Shown in pieces: positions 1 through 8,609 of a stretch of DNA of 12,525 bases. The DNA is from Myxococcales bacterium. Lineage in GTDB: Bacteria; Myxococcota; Bradymonadia; UBA7976; UBA1532. The notes beneath the pieces are model-generated. The model searched no databases. It was not told the origin of the DNA and saw only the letters and a list, made by a program, of their open reading frames with translations. The DNA lies in NCBI GenBank assembly GCA_020430675.1, contig JAGQJJ010000046.1:1-12525 (forward strand), given 5' to 3'. The position numbers and the translations under genes are program-made. Position 1 is the stretch's first letter. Each line of letters begins with the position of its first letter.

Positions 1-1
1 C

Positions 2-3000
2 AACATCCCGCTCGCGGTGTGGCTGCGCGGGCCGCTGCAAATCGAGTCGCTCGCCGCGGCGTTGACATGGTTGGTGGCGCGCCACGAGGCGCTGCGCACG
101 ACGCTGCCATCCGATGACACCGGCCCATGGCAGCGCATCGCAGCGGCCGAAGCCATCACGCTGACCCCCGAGCCGGTCGATGATCTCGACGACCTGCACG
201 CGCGGGTGCAAGCCGAAGCGCGGCGGCCGTTTGATCTGGCCAACGGCCCGGTGACGCGCGCCCACCTCTGGCGGCTCGACGACGACACCCACACCCTGCT
301 GCTCAACGTGCACCATGTCGCCTTCGATGGCTGGTCGATCGGTGTGGCGCTGCGCGAGCTGTCCCACGCCTACACCGCGTTGGCAGCCGGCGCGGCGCCG
401 GCGTTGCCACCGCTGACGCTCGACTACGCCGACTTCGCGGTCTGGCAGCGGCGCTGGCTCACCGGCGAGGCGCTTCTGACCCGCCTTGTATACTGGAAGC
501 AGGCGCTCGCCGACGCGCCGGTGCTCGACCTGCCGACCGACCACCCGCGGCCGGCGATGCGCTCCAATCGGGGGGCGTGCGTGCCGGTCGCGTTCGACGC
601 CGCCCTGACCGATGGCATCGATGTCCTGTGCCGGGCGCATGGCATCACGCCCTTCATGGCATTGCTCGCCGGCCTGTCGGTGGTGCTGTCGCGCCACAGC
701 GGGCAGGATGACATCGTCATCGGCTCGCCCATCGCCAACCGCAACCGAGCTGAGCTGGAGGGTCTGGTCGGCTTCTTTGTCAACACCCTCGCGCCGCGGG
801 TCGACCTCAGCGGCGAGCTGACGGTCGCCGAGCTGCTGGCGCGGGTGCGCAAGACGACGCTCGACGCATACGCCCACCAGGACGCGCCGTTCGAGAGAGT
901 CGTCGACGCGCTGGGTGCGCCGCGCGATACGAGCCGCACGCCGCTGTTCCAGGTGATGCTGGTGCTCCAGAACGCGCCGCTCGACCCACCTGACTTCGGC
1001 GCGGTGACCATCAAGCCATTCGAGAGCGAGAGCACGGTCGCGAAGTTTGATTTGACCCTGAGCCTGACTCAGACCGCAGAAGGCATGACCGGCGGCCTTG
1101 AGTATTGCGCCGCTCTCTTCGAGCGGACGACCATCGAGCGACTGGCCGAGCACCTGCGCATGGCACTGACCGCCATGGTCGAGGCGCCTGCGCAGCGCCT
1201 CTCGGCGGTCGAGCTCATCACCCCGACCGAGCGCGCGCTGCTCGCCGCGTGGAACGACACCGCCCGGCCCTTCCGCGACGATGTTTGCGTGCACGTGTTG
1301 TTCGCCGAGCAGGTCGAGCGCACGCCGGATGCCATCGCGGTGGTCTTTGAGGGCGAGCAGATCACCTATCGCGAACTGTTCGACCGGGCCAACGCCCTCG
1401 CCGGGCGTCTGCGCGACCTGGGCATCCGGCCCGAGGTTCGGGTGGGCCTCCATCTGCAGCGCTCGATGGAGCTGATCGTGGCCACCGTGGCCACCGCGCT
1501 CGTCGGCGGTGCGTGTCTCGCGCTCGACGCGAACTACCCGGTCGCTCGACTTGAGTTCGTGGCGGATGACGCGCGGCCCGCGGTTGTCATCGGCCGCGGG
1601 CCGGACCGCCCCGCGTGGTATCGGGGCCCCTGGCTCGACGTGGCCGCCAGTCAGGCCGATGCCATCGATGTGCGGCGCGGGCCAGAGCGGGCGACGGCTG
1701 CGCCCGCGAGCGCGATGTACGTGATCTACACCTCGGGATCGACCGGGCGGCCGAAAGGGGTGATCGGGCTGCACGGCGGCATGGTGAATCGGCTGAGCTG
1801 GCCAACGCATCCGTGCCCGCTGGGCGCCGACGCCGTCGTGCTCGGGCGCAGCTCGCCGAACTTCGGCGATGCCATCGCCGAGACCTGGGGTCCGTTGGTG
1901 CATGGCGCTCGGTTGGTGGTCCTGCCCACGGGGTTCGATGCGTCGCCGCGCGCCATCGCGCGCCTGATCGCAGCGCAGGGCGTGACCCATCTGGTCGTGG
2001 TGCCATCGCTGCTCGCGCCGCTCCTGCCCATGATGCAGGCCGAGCCGGCGTCGTTTGCCAGCCTGCGCTGCATCCACAGCAGCGGCGAAGCCCTCGACGC
2101 GGGGCTGGCGTCCGCCGTCATGCGCGCCCTGCCGGACTGCCTGCTGCTGAACCTGTATGGCGCCTCGGAGGTCTCTGCCGACGCGACCGCGCTCATCTGC
2201 CGACCGGGCCGCCCCGGTGAGATGACGGTGGGGCGGCCTCTGCCCAATACGACCATCCGCCTCTGCGACGCGCGGCTGCGAACCGTGCCGATCGGGGTGC
2301 CGGGCGAGGTCCACGTCGCGGGCGTCGGGCTCGCCCGCGGCTACCTGAACCGCCCGGGGCTCACCGCCGAGCGCTTCGTGCCCGACCCGTTCGGGCCGCC
2401 GGGCAGCCGCATGTACCGCACCGGCGACCGGGCGCGCTGGCAGGCGAATGGCGAGCTTGAGTACCTGGGGCGAGTCGACCTCCAGCTCAAGATCCGCGGC
2501 TTTCGCATCGAGCCAGGCGAGATCGAAGCCGCGCTCAGCGCGCATGAAGCGGTGCAACGGTGCGTGGTGATGGCCCATGCCGAGCCGGGGCGCGACCCGC
2601 GCCTCGTGGCCTGGCTCGTGGGCGACGCCATCCCGGTCGCCGCGCTGCGCGCGCACCTCGCCGAGTCATTGCCCGATTACATGATCCCATCGGTCTTCGT
2701 ATGGCTCGACGCCCTCCCGCTGACGCCGAATGGCAAGGTCGACCGCGCCGCGTTGCCAGCGCCCGAGTTGGATCGCGAGACGCTGACGGCGCGCTTCGTC
2801 GCCCCACGGACCGCGACGGAGGAGACGCTGGCGCAGGTCTGGGCCGAGGTGCTCGGCGTCGACCAGGTCGGCGTCGAGGACAACTTCTTCGAACTGGGCG
2901 GGGACTCGATCCTGTCGATTCAGGTGGTCTTCCGGGCGGCGCGGCGGGGGGTGGTGATCACCCCGCGCCAGTTCTTCGAGCGGCCGACGGTGGCCGGTCT

Positions 3001-5191
3001 GGCTGGGGTCGCCGACGCGGCCGAGCGGCGCGTGATCAGCGAGCCGGGGTTGGTCGAAGGCGAGGCGCCGCTGAGCCCGATCCAGCGCTGGTTCTTTGCC
3101 CAAGGCTTCGCCGAGGCCCACCACTGGAACCAGGCGGTGTGCCTCGTGGTGCCTGCCGCCTGGGACCGCGCGACGCTGAGCGAGGCGCTGCGTCTGCTGG
3201 TCGGCCACCACGACGCGCTGCGGCTGGCCTTCGACGGGCAGCGCGCGTGGCATGCGCCGGTGCCTGCTTCGATCGCGGTCGAGACGTTGGATCTCTCGAT
3301 GCTTGCGCCGAGCGCGCGCGACGCCGCCCAAGCGACCGCCGCGACCCGGCTGCAAGGCTCGATGCGCCTGACCGACGCCCCGCTGCTGCGGGCGTTGCGG
3401 GTCGACCGGGGCGACGAGGGGGCCCGGCTGGTGCTCGCCATTCATCACCTCGTGATCGACGGGGTGAGCTGGCGGGTGCTGCTCGATGACCTTGAGCGGG
3501 CCTGCGCCGCCATCGCCCGCGGTGACGCGGTGGATCTCGGCCCCAAGACCGTGAGCTGGCGACGCTTTGTCGAGGCGCAACAGGCCTGGGCCGACGCCGA
3601 CCGCACCGCCGAGGTGCAGGCGTGGCGAGCGATGATCGAGACGCCGGTCGCCGCGCTGCCGCTGTTGCCGGCGCCGAGGCCGTCATCGCAAGCCTGCGCG
3701 ACCGTCGAGCTCTCGACCGAGCGGACCGCGGCCCTGTTGCGCCGGGCGGGACGGGCCTACCAGACCGAGATCAACGATCTGCTGCTGACCGCGCTGGCGC
3801 TGGCGCTGCAAGACTGGACCGGGGGCCCGGCGGTGGGCGTCTGCTTGGAGGGGCACGGCCGCGAGCAGGGCTTGCTGGGCGATCTGGACGTCAGCCGCAC
3901 GGTGGGGTGGTTCACCACGATGTTCCCGGTGCGGCTGGTGCCCGGTGCGGTCGATGGCACCGATGGCATCGCAGATGCCATCCGGTCGGTCAAGGCACAG
4001 CTTCGCGCCGTGCCCCATCGAGGCATCACCCATGGCATGTTGCGCTGGCTCGCTCCGCTCGACTCGCTCACGATCCCGCCCACGTTCGGCGTGGTGTTCA
4101 ACTATCTCGGCCGGGTGGCCGCGGGCGCGGGCCTGGGGGTGGACGCCGGGCCGGTCGGCGAGCGCATGGGCCGGCGCAACCACCGGACGGCGCCGGTGGC
4201 CTTCAACGGGCTGGTGCTCGACGGCCGGCTGCAGATGCGGGTGGACTGGGCGCGCGAACGCTTCGCGGACGGCGCCGTCGAGCGGCTCGCCGATGGCTTC
4301 ATGGGTTGGCTCGAAGCCATCATCGCGCACTGCGAAGGCCTTGCGCCCGCCGATGAAGGACCGGCGACGCCGCGGGTGGTCTTGTCTGAAGGGGTCACCC
4401 TGGCGACGTTGGAATGGGGGCCGCTCGGGGGGTCACCCGTGCTCTGCCTGCACGGTCGTCTGGATCATGCCGGTTCGTGGGCGCCGGTCGCGGAACGGCT
4501 CCGCGCGCTGGGCGCCCATGTCATGGCCGTCGACCTGCGGGGCCACGGGTGCTCGGGGCACGCGACCAGCTATGACTGGCCCGGCTTTGTCGCCGACGGG
4601 CTCGCCGCCTTGGCGGCGCTGCCCGGACGGGTCACGCTGGTCGGGCACTCGCTCGGGGCGGGGTTGGCCCTGAGCGTGCGCATGCTGGCCCCCGAACGCG
4701 TGCGCCACCTGGTGCTCATCGAGCCCGATCTGCGCATGGCGCCCGCCGATGACCTGGACGTGATCCGTGCCCGGCTGTCGATGCCGGGCAACCTGCCGGC
4801 GCTGCCGAGTCTCGCCGAGGCCCTTCGACGCATCCGCGAGGCGCTGCCCGGCGTGCCCGAGGCACGGCTCAGAGCGCGGGTCGCGCGGCTGACCGAAACG
4901 ACGCCTGACGGTCTTTTCTGGCGATGGGACGGCCGCCTGCTGGCCGAGGCCTACGCGGGCACCCCTCGCCGCGAGACCCTCCTGGGCTGGCTCGCCGATG
5001 GGACGGTGCCGATGGATTGGATTCGAGCGACGGGGGGCTTGATGGTCGAACCCGAAGACTTCGCCGCCATGCGCGCCCTGGGCGCGCATCTGCGCGAACA
5101 TACGCTCGAAGGGCAACACCATCTGCACTTGCAGGCACCAAGAGACGTGGCGCGGATCATCGCCCGGCGAATCTTCGGTCGGCACGCCTGA
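2..5191 (+). CDS. Nonribosomal peptide synthetase, terminal module C-A-T-E-TE (5' partial)
   Basis: Last module of a multimodular NRPS; it condenses, epimerises and releases a peptide in the cytoplasm. The frame is open to the window edge and the first visible residues (NIPLAVWLRG) are already inside a C domain, so the start lies upstream. Residues are counted from the GTG at 17. The C domain (to ~405) is LCL-like with HHVAFDG at 99-105 and the later IGSPIANR and GFFVNT motifs. The A domain (~415-915) has YTSGSTGRPKG from 571, YGASE at 714, YRTGD at 800 and Lys907 in NGKVDR. The T domain carries Ser964 in LGGDSI. The E domain (~1012-1440) has HHLVIDG at 1143, Glu1278 in EGHGRE, and FNYLG at ~1361. 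The TE (~1455-1720) has Ser1545 in GHSLG, a likely acid at Glu1569 or Asp1571, and His1701/1702. All catalytic motifs look intact. The A pocket is atypical: Gly617 sits where Asp is expected. The product is unknown. The gene converges on peptide-exporter genes, which fits a shared locus. Confidence 0.97.
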   Translation, partial: NIPLAVWLRGPLQIESLAAALTWLVARHEALRTTLPSDDTGPWQRIAAAEAITLTPEPVDDLDDLHARVQAEARRPFDLANGPVTRAHLWRLDDDTHTLLLNVHHVAFDGWSIGVALRELSHAYTALAAGAAPALPPLTLDYADFAVWQRRWLTGEALLTRLVYWKQALADAPVLDLPTDHPRPAMRSNRGACVPVAFDAALTDGIDVLCRAHGITPFMALLAGLSVVLSRHSGQDDIVIGSPIANRNRAELEGLVGFFVNTLAPRVDLSGELTVAELLARVRKTTLDAYAHQDAPFERVVDALGAPRDTSRTPLFQVMLVLQNAPLDPPDFGAVTIKPFESESTVAKFDLTLSLTQTAEGMTGGLEYCAALFERTTIERLAEHLRMALTAMVEAPAQRLSAVELITPTERALLAAWNDTARPFRDDVCVHVLFAEQVERTPDAIAVVFEGEQITYRELFDRANALAGRLRDLGIRPEVRVGLHLQRSMELIVATVATALVGGACLALDANYPVARLEFVADDARPAVVIGRGPDRPAWYRGPWLDVAASQADAIDVRRGPERATAAPASAMYVIYTSGSTGRPKGVIGLHGGMVNRLSWPTHPCPLGADAVVLGRSSPNFGDAIAETWGPLVHGARLVVLPTGFDASPRAIARLIAAQGVTHLVVVPSLLAPLLPMMQAEPASFASLRCIHSSGEALDAGLASAVMRALPDCLLLNLYGASEVSADATALICRPGRPGEMTVGRPLPNTTIRLCDARLRTVPIGVPGEVHVAGVGLARGYLNRPGLTAERFVPDPFGPPGSRMYRTGDRARWQANGELEYLGRVDLQLKIRGFRIEPGEIEAALSAHEAVQRCVVMAHAEPGRDPRLVAWLVGDAIPVAALRAHLAESLPDYMIPSVFVWLDALPLTPNGKVDRAALPAPELDRETLTARFVAPRTATEETLAQVWAEVLGVDQVGVEDNFFELGGDSILSIQVVFRAARRGVVITPRQFFERPTVAGLAGVADAAERRVISEPGLVEGEAPLSPIQRWFFAQGFAEAHHWNQAVCLVVPAAWDRATLSEALRLLVGHHDALRLAFDGQRAWHAPVPASIAVETLDLSMLAPSARDAAQATAATRLQGSMRLTDAPLLRALRVDRGDEGARLVLAIHHLVIDGVSWRVLLDDLERACAAIARGDAVDLGPKTVSWRRFVEAQQAWADADRTAEVQAWRAMIETPVAALPLLPAPRPSSQACATVELSTERTAALLRRAGRAYQTEINDLLLTALALALQDWTGGPAVGVCLEGHGREQGLLGDLDVSRTVGWFTTMFPVRLVPGAVDGTDGIADAIRSVKAQLRAVPHRGITHGMLRWLAPLDSLTIPPTFGVVFNYLGRVAAGAGLGVDAGPVGERMGRRNHRTAPVAFNGLVLDGRLQMRVDWARERFADGAVERLADGFMGWLEAIIAHCEGLAPADEGPATPRVVLSEGVTLATLEWGPLGGSPVLCLHGRLDHAGSWAPVAERLRALGAHVMAVDLRGHGCSGHATSYDWPGFVADGLAALAALPGRVTLVGHSLGAGLALSVRMLAPERVRHLVLIEPDLRMAPADDLDVIRARLSMPGNLPALPSLAEALRRIREALPGVPEARLRARVARLTETTPDGLFWRWDGRLLAEAYAGTPRRETLLGWLADGTVPMDWIRATGGLMVEPEDFAAMRALGAHLREHTLEGQHHLHLQAPRDVARIIARRIFGRHA

Positions 5192-5210
5192 GCCCGCGCG
5201 CGTCTTCGGA

Positions 5211-6812
5211 TCAGCGCTCGGCGCCCTGCCGCCGATCGACCACCACCTGCCCCTTGTCGAGCCGGATGAGGTGATCGGCCCGGGCGAAGAACCGATCGTC
5301 ATGGCTCACCGCGATCACCGTCTTGCCCTGGGCGATCAGCTCGGGCAGCAGCGTGTCGTAATACATCCAGGTCGTCTCGGGATCCTGATTGGCCGTCCAC
5401 TCATCGAAGACGCAGATCGGGCGATCTTCGAGCAGCGCGACGACCATCGCCAGCCGCATGCGCTGGCCGCTGCTGAGGTCGAGATGCCCGAAGCGCTTGC
5501 CGTCATAGGGCACGACGTCGGCGATGCCGAAGCGATCCAGCAGCGCTTCGACCCGCTCGGGCGGGGCATCGAGGCCGTAGAGCCGGTCGAAGAGGAACTG
5601 GCCGCCGAAGATGGCGGTGAACAGGCCCCGATAATCGGCCAGGCGCTCGCCGTGCACGGTGGTCGCGTCCCAGTGAAGGCGGCCGGCGACCGGGTAGAGG
5701 CCCAGCACCATCTTCATCAGCGTGGTCTTGCCGCTGCCGTTGCCCCCGGTGACAAAGATGAGCTGGCCGCGCCGCAGGGTCAGATCGAGCGGGCCGACCG
5801 TGAAGCCATCGCCTTCATAGGTGAAGCGCACGCCCTCAAGGCGGATGGTCGCAAACGTGCCCCCGTCGGGCCCGGCGTCCGCGTCTTGCACCACGCGCAG
5901 CCGATCGAGCACCGCGACGACGGCGGTCAACGAGGCCTCGGCCTTTGCCACCACCGGCAACGATTGCAGCACCCCGAAGAGCGGCCCGAGCGCAAGCGCG
6001 AGCAGGATGGTCATCTCGTAGCCCAGCGCGGGGCCGAGGCCGATGGTGCTGGCCGGGGCAAAGTCGGCCAGGCCGAAGCCGATCGCAAAGAACAGCACGT
6101 AGCCGAGCAGATAGGTCCGGTCGGTCTCGATGGCGACCTTGACCTGCCCGCCGTACAGCGCCGCGCTTGCGCCGCGGATGTCTTCGACCAGCGCGTCGCC
6201 CGCCGCCGGATCGAGCTTGAGCTGCTGAAAGCCATTGAGCAGCTCATCGACCCCGGCATGAAAGGCGCCGCCGCGGCCGGACTGCTCGGCCTGCAACACC
6301 CCGAGCTTGCGCAGACCGGGCACCAGGACGCGGGCGATGGCGGCGATGGTCAGCGCCCAGATCATCAGCGCCTTGCCCGAGATGGTGGCGATGATGAGCG
6401 TCACGCTGGCCAGGAACGCCGCCTGCTGGATGAGCGTGACGAGCTGGGTGATGACCGTCGCGACAAACGTCAGGTCGTTGATGGCGCGCCCGCGCTCGTC
6501 GCCCAGCGCCTCGATGGTGCGCAGCGGCGCGCCGCGGAGGCGGGCGGACAGCTCGGCGCGCAGATGGCGCTGCACGTCTTCAAACACCTCGACGATCGCT
6601 CGGGCCGACCATCGGTTGCAGGCGAACATGATGCCCAGCGCGGCCAGGAAACCGAGCCCGAGCACCCACGAACCGCCGACCTGCGCGCCGCTTGAGGCGA
6701 AGTTGGCCATCGCCACCGTGCCCGCGCCGAGCACGCCGCCGACGACGGCGGTGCCCACGATGCGGCTGAAGCGGGCGCCGGCGTGCTGGCGGATGAGGTC
6801 GAGGGTGATCAC
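5211..6812 (-). CDS. Cyclic peptide export ABC transporter, SyrD/PvdE-like (second of pair)
   Basis: Half-size exporter of 533 aa: an N-terminal membrane domain fused to a C-terminal ATPase, predicted in the inner membrane. Hydrophobic segments lie at about residues 20-40, 47-66, 130-175 and 235-290. The ATPase shows Walker A GGNGSGKTT (Lys362), signature LSSGQ (446-450), Walker B VFDEW (Asp470, Glu471) followed by QDPE, and H-loop His504 in SHDD. The FDEW-x3-QDP block is typical of the cyclic-peptide/siderophore exporter family (SyrD, PvdE), whose members run about 550 aa. The GTG start overlaps the TGA of the upstream exporter gene (GTGA, 6809-6812), implying translational coupling. The stop lies 19 nt from the convergent NRPS stop. 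Inference: it forms a heterodimer with its neighbour and exports the NRPS product or its precursor. The substrate cannot be read from sequence. Confidence 0.93.
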   Translation of the reverse strand: MITLDLIRQHAGARFSRIVGTAVVGGVLGAGTVAMANFASSGAQVGGSWVLGLGFLAALGIMFACNRWSARAIVEVFEDVQRHLRAELSARLRGAPLRTIEALGDERGRAINDLTFVATVITQLVTLIQQAAFLASVTLIIATISGKALMIWALTIAAIARVLVPGLRKLGVLQAEQSGRGGAFHAGVDELLNGFQQLKLDPAAGDALVEDIRGASAALYGGQVKVAIETDRTYLLGYVLFFAIGFGLADFAPASTIGLGPALGYEMTILLALALGPLFGVLQSLPVVAKAEASLTAVVAVLDRLRVVQDADAGPDGGTFATIRLEGVRFTYEGDGFTVGPLDLTLRRGQLIFVTGGNGSGKTTLMKMVLGLYPVAGRLHWDATTVHGERLADYRGLFTAIFGGQFLFDRLYGLDAPPERVEALLDRFGIADVVPYDGKRFGHLDLSSGQRMRLAMVVALLEDRPICVFDEWTANQDPETTWMYYDTLLPELIAQGKTVIAVSHDDRFFARADHLIRLDKGQVVVDRRQGAER

Positions 6813-8473
6813 GACCGCTGCCCCGGGACGCGGGCGCCTTCGGTCACCTGCCCGTCGTCGAAGTGGAAGGTCTCGTCGGCGCAGTGGAAGTACTGGTCGT
6901 CATGGGTCACCGCGATGACCAGCTTGCCGGCGTCGCGCAGCGCGGGCAGCACCTTCAGGTAGTAGAGGGCGCGGTACTCGGGATCCTGGTCGGCGGCCCA
7001 CTCATCAAAGACCAGGATGGGGCGGTCCTGCAGCCGCGCGAGCACCATCGCCAGCCGCTTCTTCTGCCCGGCCGACAGGTCGCGGTCGGTGATGCGGCCG
7101 CCGACGATGGCGGTCTTGTCCTCGATCTCCATCTCGGCCAGCAGCGCCGGCGCTTGGACCTCGGCCTCGGGCGAGACGCCGTAGGCCCGCGCGAACAGGT
7201 GATGGTCGGTGAAGATGGTCGCAAACAGCGCGCGGTAATCGGCGAGGTCGTCGCGGGCGATGACCTGATCGTCGACCCGCAGCTCACCGGCCTCGGTGGG
7301 ATAGAGGCCGGTGAGCATCTTGAGGAAGGTCGACTTGCCGCTGCCGTTGAAGCCGGTGATGAAGATGATGCGGCCGCGCTCGAAGCGCAGGTCGATGGGA
7401 CCAACGGCAAACCCGGATCGGTCGGGGGTCGACGGGTAGTGGAAGCTCAGGCCGCGGGTCTCGATGCGGCGGAAGCCGGCGAAGCGGTCCCGGGCGACCG
7501 GCGCGCCGTGCACCTCCGGCTCGAGCGCGTCGTCGTTGAGGCGGGCGTCCAGGTCTTGCAGCCGGTCGAGCGCGTCGCCGGCCCGGCTGAGTTCGGGCAG
7601 CGTGAAGACGATGCCGAAGACCGAGAAGACCACCCACACCAGCACCAGATTGATCTCGCGGATGGCCTCGTTGCCGGTCTCGACAAAGAGCGGAAGCAGG
7701 AAGACGTTGACCCCGAGAATGCCGTACAGCACGGCGTTCGCCGCGTGCTCGCGCTCGAAAAAGACCGCGAAGATGCCCACGCGCAGGTCACGAAGGCCAT
7801 CCGAGATGGCGGCGAAGGCCCGGCGGATGGCCTCGGCGCGCGCACGGTGCAGCTTGATCGGGATCGCGCCGACCACATGGCCGCGCAGCAGATCATAGAG
7901 CCGCGCTTCGTCGCCCGCCATCCGCCCGAAGCCGCTGTTCATCACTTGCATCTGCGCCGCGATGGCCATGCCCACCAGGATCATGGCGCCCGCGGCGACG
8001 CCGGCGATCTTGGGTTGCACCGACAAGGCGAACACCGCGCCGAAGACCAGCCGCAGGAGCCCGAGCGGGCCACCGATGACGGCCGGCGTGGCGTTGACGA
8101 CGCGCTGCGTGTCGCCGGTCAGCCGGGTCATCAGATCCCCTCGCCCGAGGGTCTCGAAGCGGTCGAGGGGCAGTCGGCGCAGGCGTTCGATGAGGCGATC
8201 GGTGAGCCGGTGCACGCCATGGGCGAGGCCCTTGCCGGTGCGGCCCCACAGACGAAGGTCGGCCACGTACCACAGGACGATCGCGCCCGCATACATCAGC
8301 GTTTCGCGGGCGTAGCTCTGGCCGGCGCGCTGCTTTTGCAGGGCCAGAATCTGGCAGTAGATGAGCCCGAAGTCGCCGAGCACCGCGCCGACGAGCTCGG
8401 CCCACCACCAACGGCGGCGTGATCGGTCGCCCTCATCGACGAGGGTGACGAGGTTTCTGAGGTGATTCAGCAA
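6809..8473 (-). CDS. Cyclic peptide export ABC transporter, SyrD/PvdE-like (first of pair)
   Basis: Half-size exporter of 554 aa with the same layout as the following gene but clearly different in sequence. Hydrophobic segments fall at about residues 27-45, 55-72, 133-175 and 240-300. The ATPase has Walker A GFNGSGKST (Lys380), signature LSAGQKKR (466-), Walker B VFDEWAADQDPE (Asp490, Glu491) and His524 in THDD, so hydrolysis should be intact. The start is TTG at 8473. An in-frame TAG at 8501-8503 closes the frame upstream, no ATG or GTG lies between, and none follows within the first 25 codons. No clear ribosome binding site is visible, so translation may be weak. It is first in a two-gene - strand unit, 136 nt downstream of the regulator gene. 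Inference: one half of a heterodimeric peptide exporter for the adjacent NRPS. Confidence 0.92.
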   Translation of the reverse strand: MLNHLRNLVTLVDEGDRSRRRWWWAELVGAVLGDFGLIYCQILALQKQRAGQSYARETLMYAGAIVLWYVADLRLWGRTGKGLAHGVHRLTDRLIERLRRLPLDRFETLGRGDLMTRLTGDTQRVVNATPAVIGGPLGLLRLVFGAVFALSVQPKIAGVAAGAMILVGMAIAAQMQVMNSGFGRMAGDEARLYDLLRGHVVGAIPIKLHRARAEAIRRAFAAISDGLRDLRVGIFAVFFEREHAANAVLYGILGVNVFLLPLFVETGNEAIREINLVLVWVVFSVFGIVFTLPELSRAGDALDRLQDLDARLNDDALEPEVHGAPVARDRFAGFRRIETRGLSFHYPSTPDRSGFAVGPIDLRFERGRIIFITGFNGSGKSTFLKMLTGLYPTEAGELRVDDQVIARDDLADYRALFATIFTDHHLFARAYGVSPEAEVQAPALLAEMEIEDKTAIVGGRITDRDLSAGQKKRLAMVLARLQDRPILVFDEWAADQDPEYRALYYLKVLPALRDAGKLVIAVTHDDQYFHCADETFHFDDGQVTEGARVPGQRS

Positions 8474-8609
8474 GGGCGGGTCGCGTTCGGCACGGGGCGA
8501 CTATCGCGGCATCGCGCCCGTTGGGCAACTCGGCGACGCGCCGAACCGGCCACGGCCGCTGGGCGCATGAGCGCGCCCGCCTGCCGATGCCGGGGGGGTC
8601 GCACCGCTG
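8474..8609. other. Intergenic region between regulator and exporter operon
   Basis: This 136-nt non-coding gap lies between two - strand genes. It holds the candidate promoter at 8500-8528 and a short dyad, TCGGCG-N3-CGCCGA (8530-8544), just upstream of the -35 on the - strand, which could be an operator. A second GC-rich hairpin, GGGCGC-N6-GCGCCC (8561-8578), lies just after the regulator stop and could weakly terminate its transcript, but it has no T-tract. In DNA this GC-rich, short dyads can arise by chance. Confidence 0.5.
8500..8528 (-). promoter_or_regulatory. Candidate sigma-70-type promoter for the exporter operon
   Basis: Read on the - strand, TTGCCC (8523-8528) and GATAGT (8500-8505) are separated by exactly 17 nt. 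Each matches four of six bases of the -35 and -10 consensus. The predicted start of transcription would be about 20 nt before the TTG start codon at 8473. This is a weak pattern match only; the gene could also be transcribed from the regulator upstream. Confidence 0.35.

Noticed and set aside
2666..3580. - strand open frame inside the NRPS gene
   Set aside because: It lies entirely across intact A, T and E domain coding sequence and shows no domain of its own.
5192..5210. Bidirectional terminator between the convergent NRPS and exporter genes
   Set aside because: Only 19 nt are available and no stable hairpin with a T-tract is visible.
5271..6695. Long + strand open frame opposite the second exporter gene
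   Set aside because: Antisense shadow; the translation is Gln/Arg/Asp/Gly-rich without motifs.
6863..8422. Long + strand open frame (519 codons) opposite the first exporter gene
   Set aside because: It mirrors the codon periodicity of the high-GC - strand gene, has low-complexity charged translation and no recognisable motif, while the opposite strand encodes a clear ABC transporter.
8561..8578. GGGCGC-N6-GCGCCC hairpin as a rho-independent terminator for the regulator
   Set aside because: Short stem and no T-tract on the - strand; in DNA this GC-rich such dyads are common by chance.
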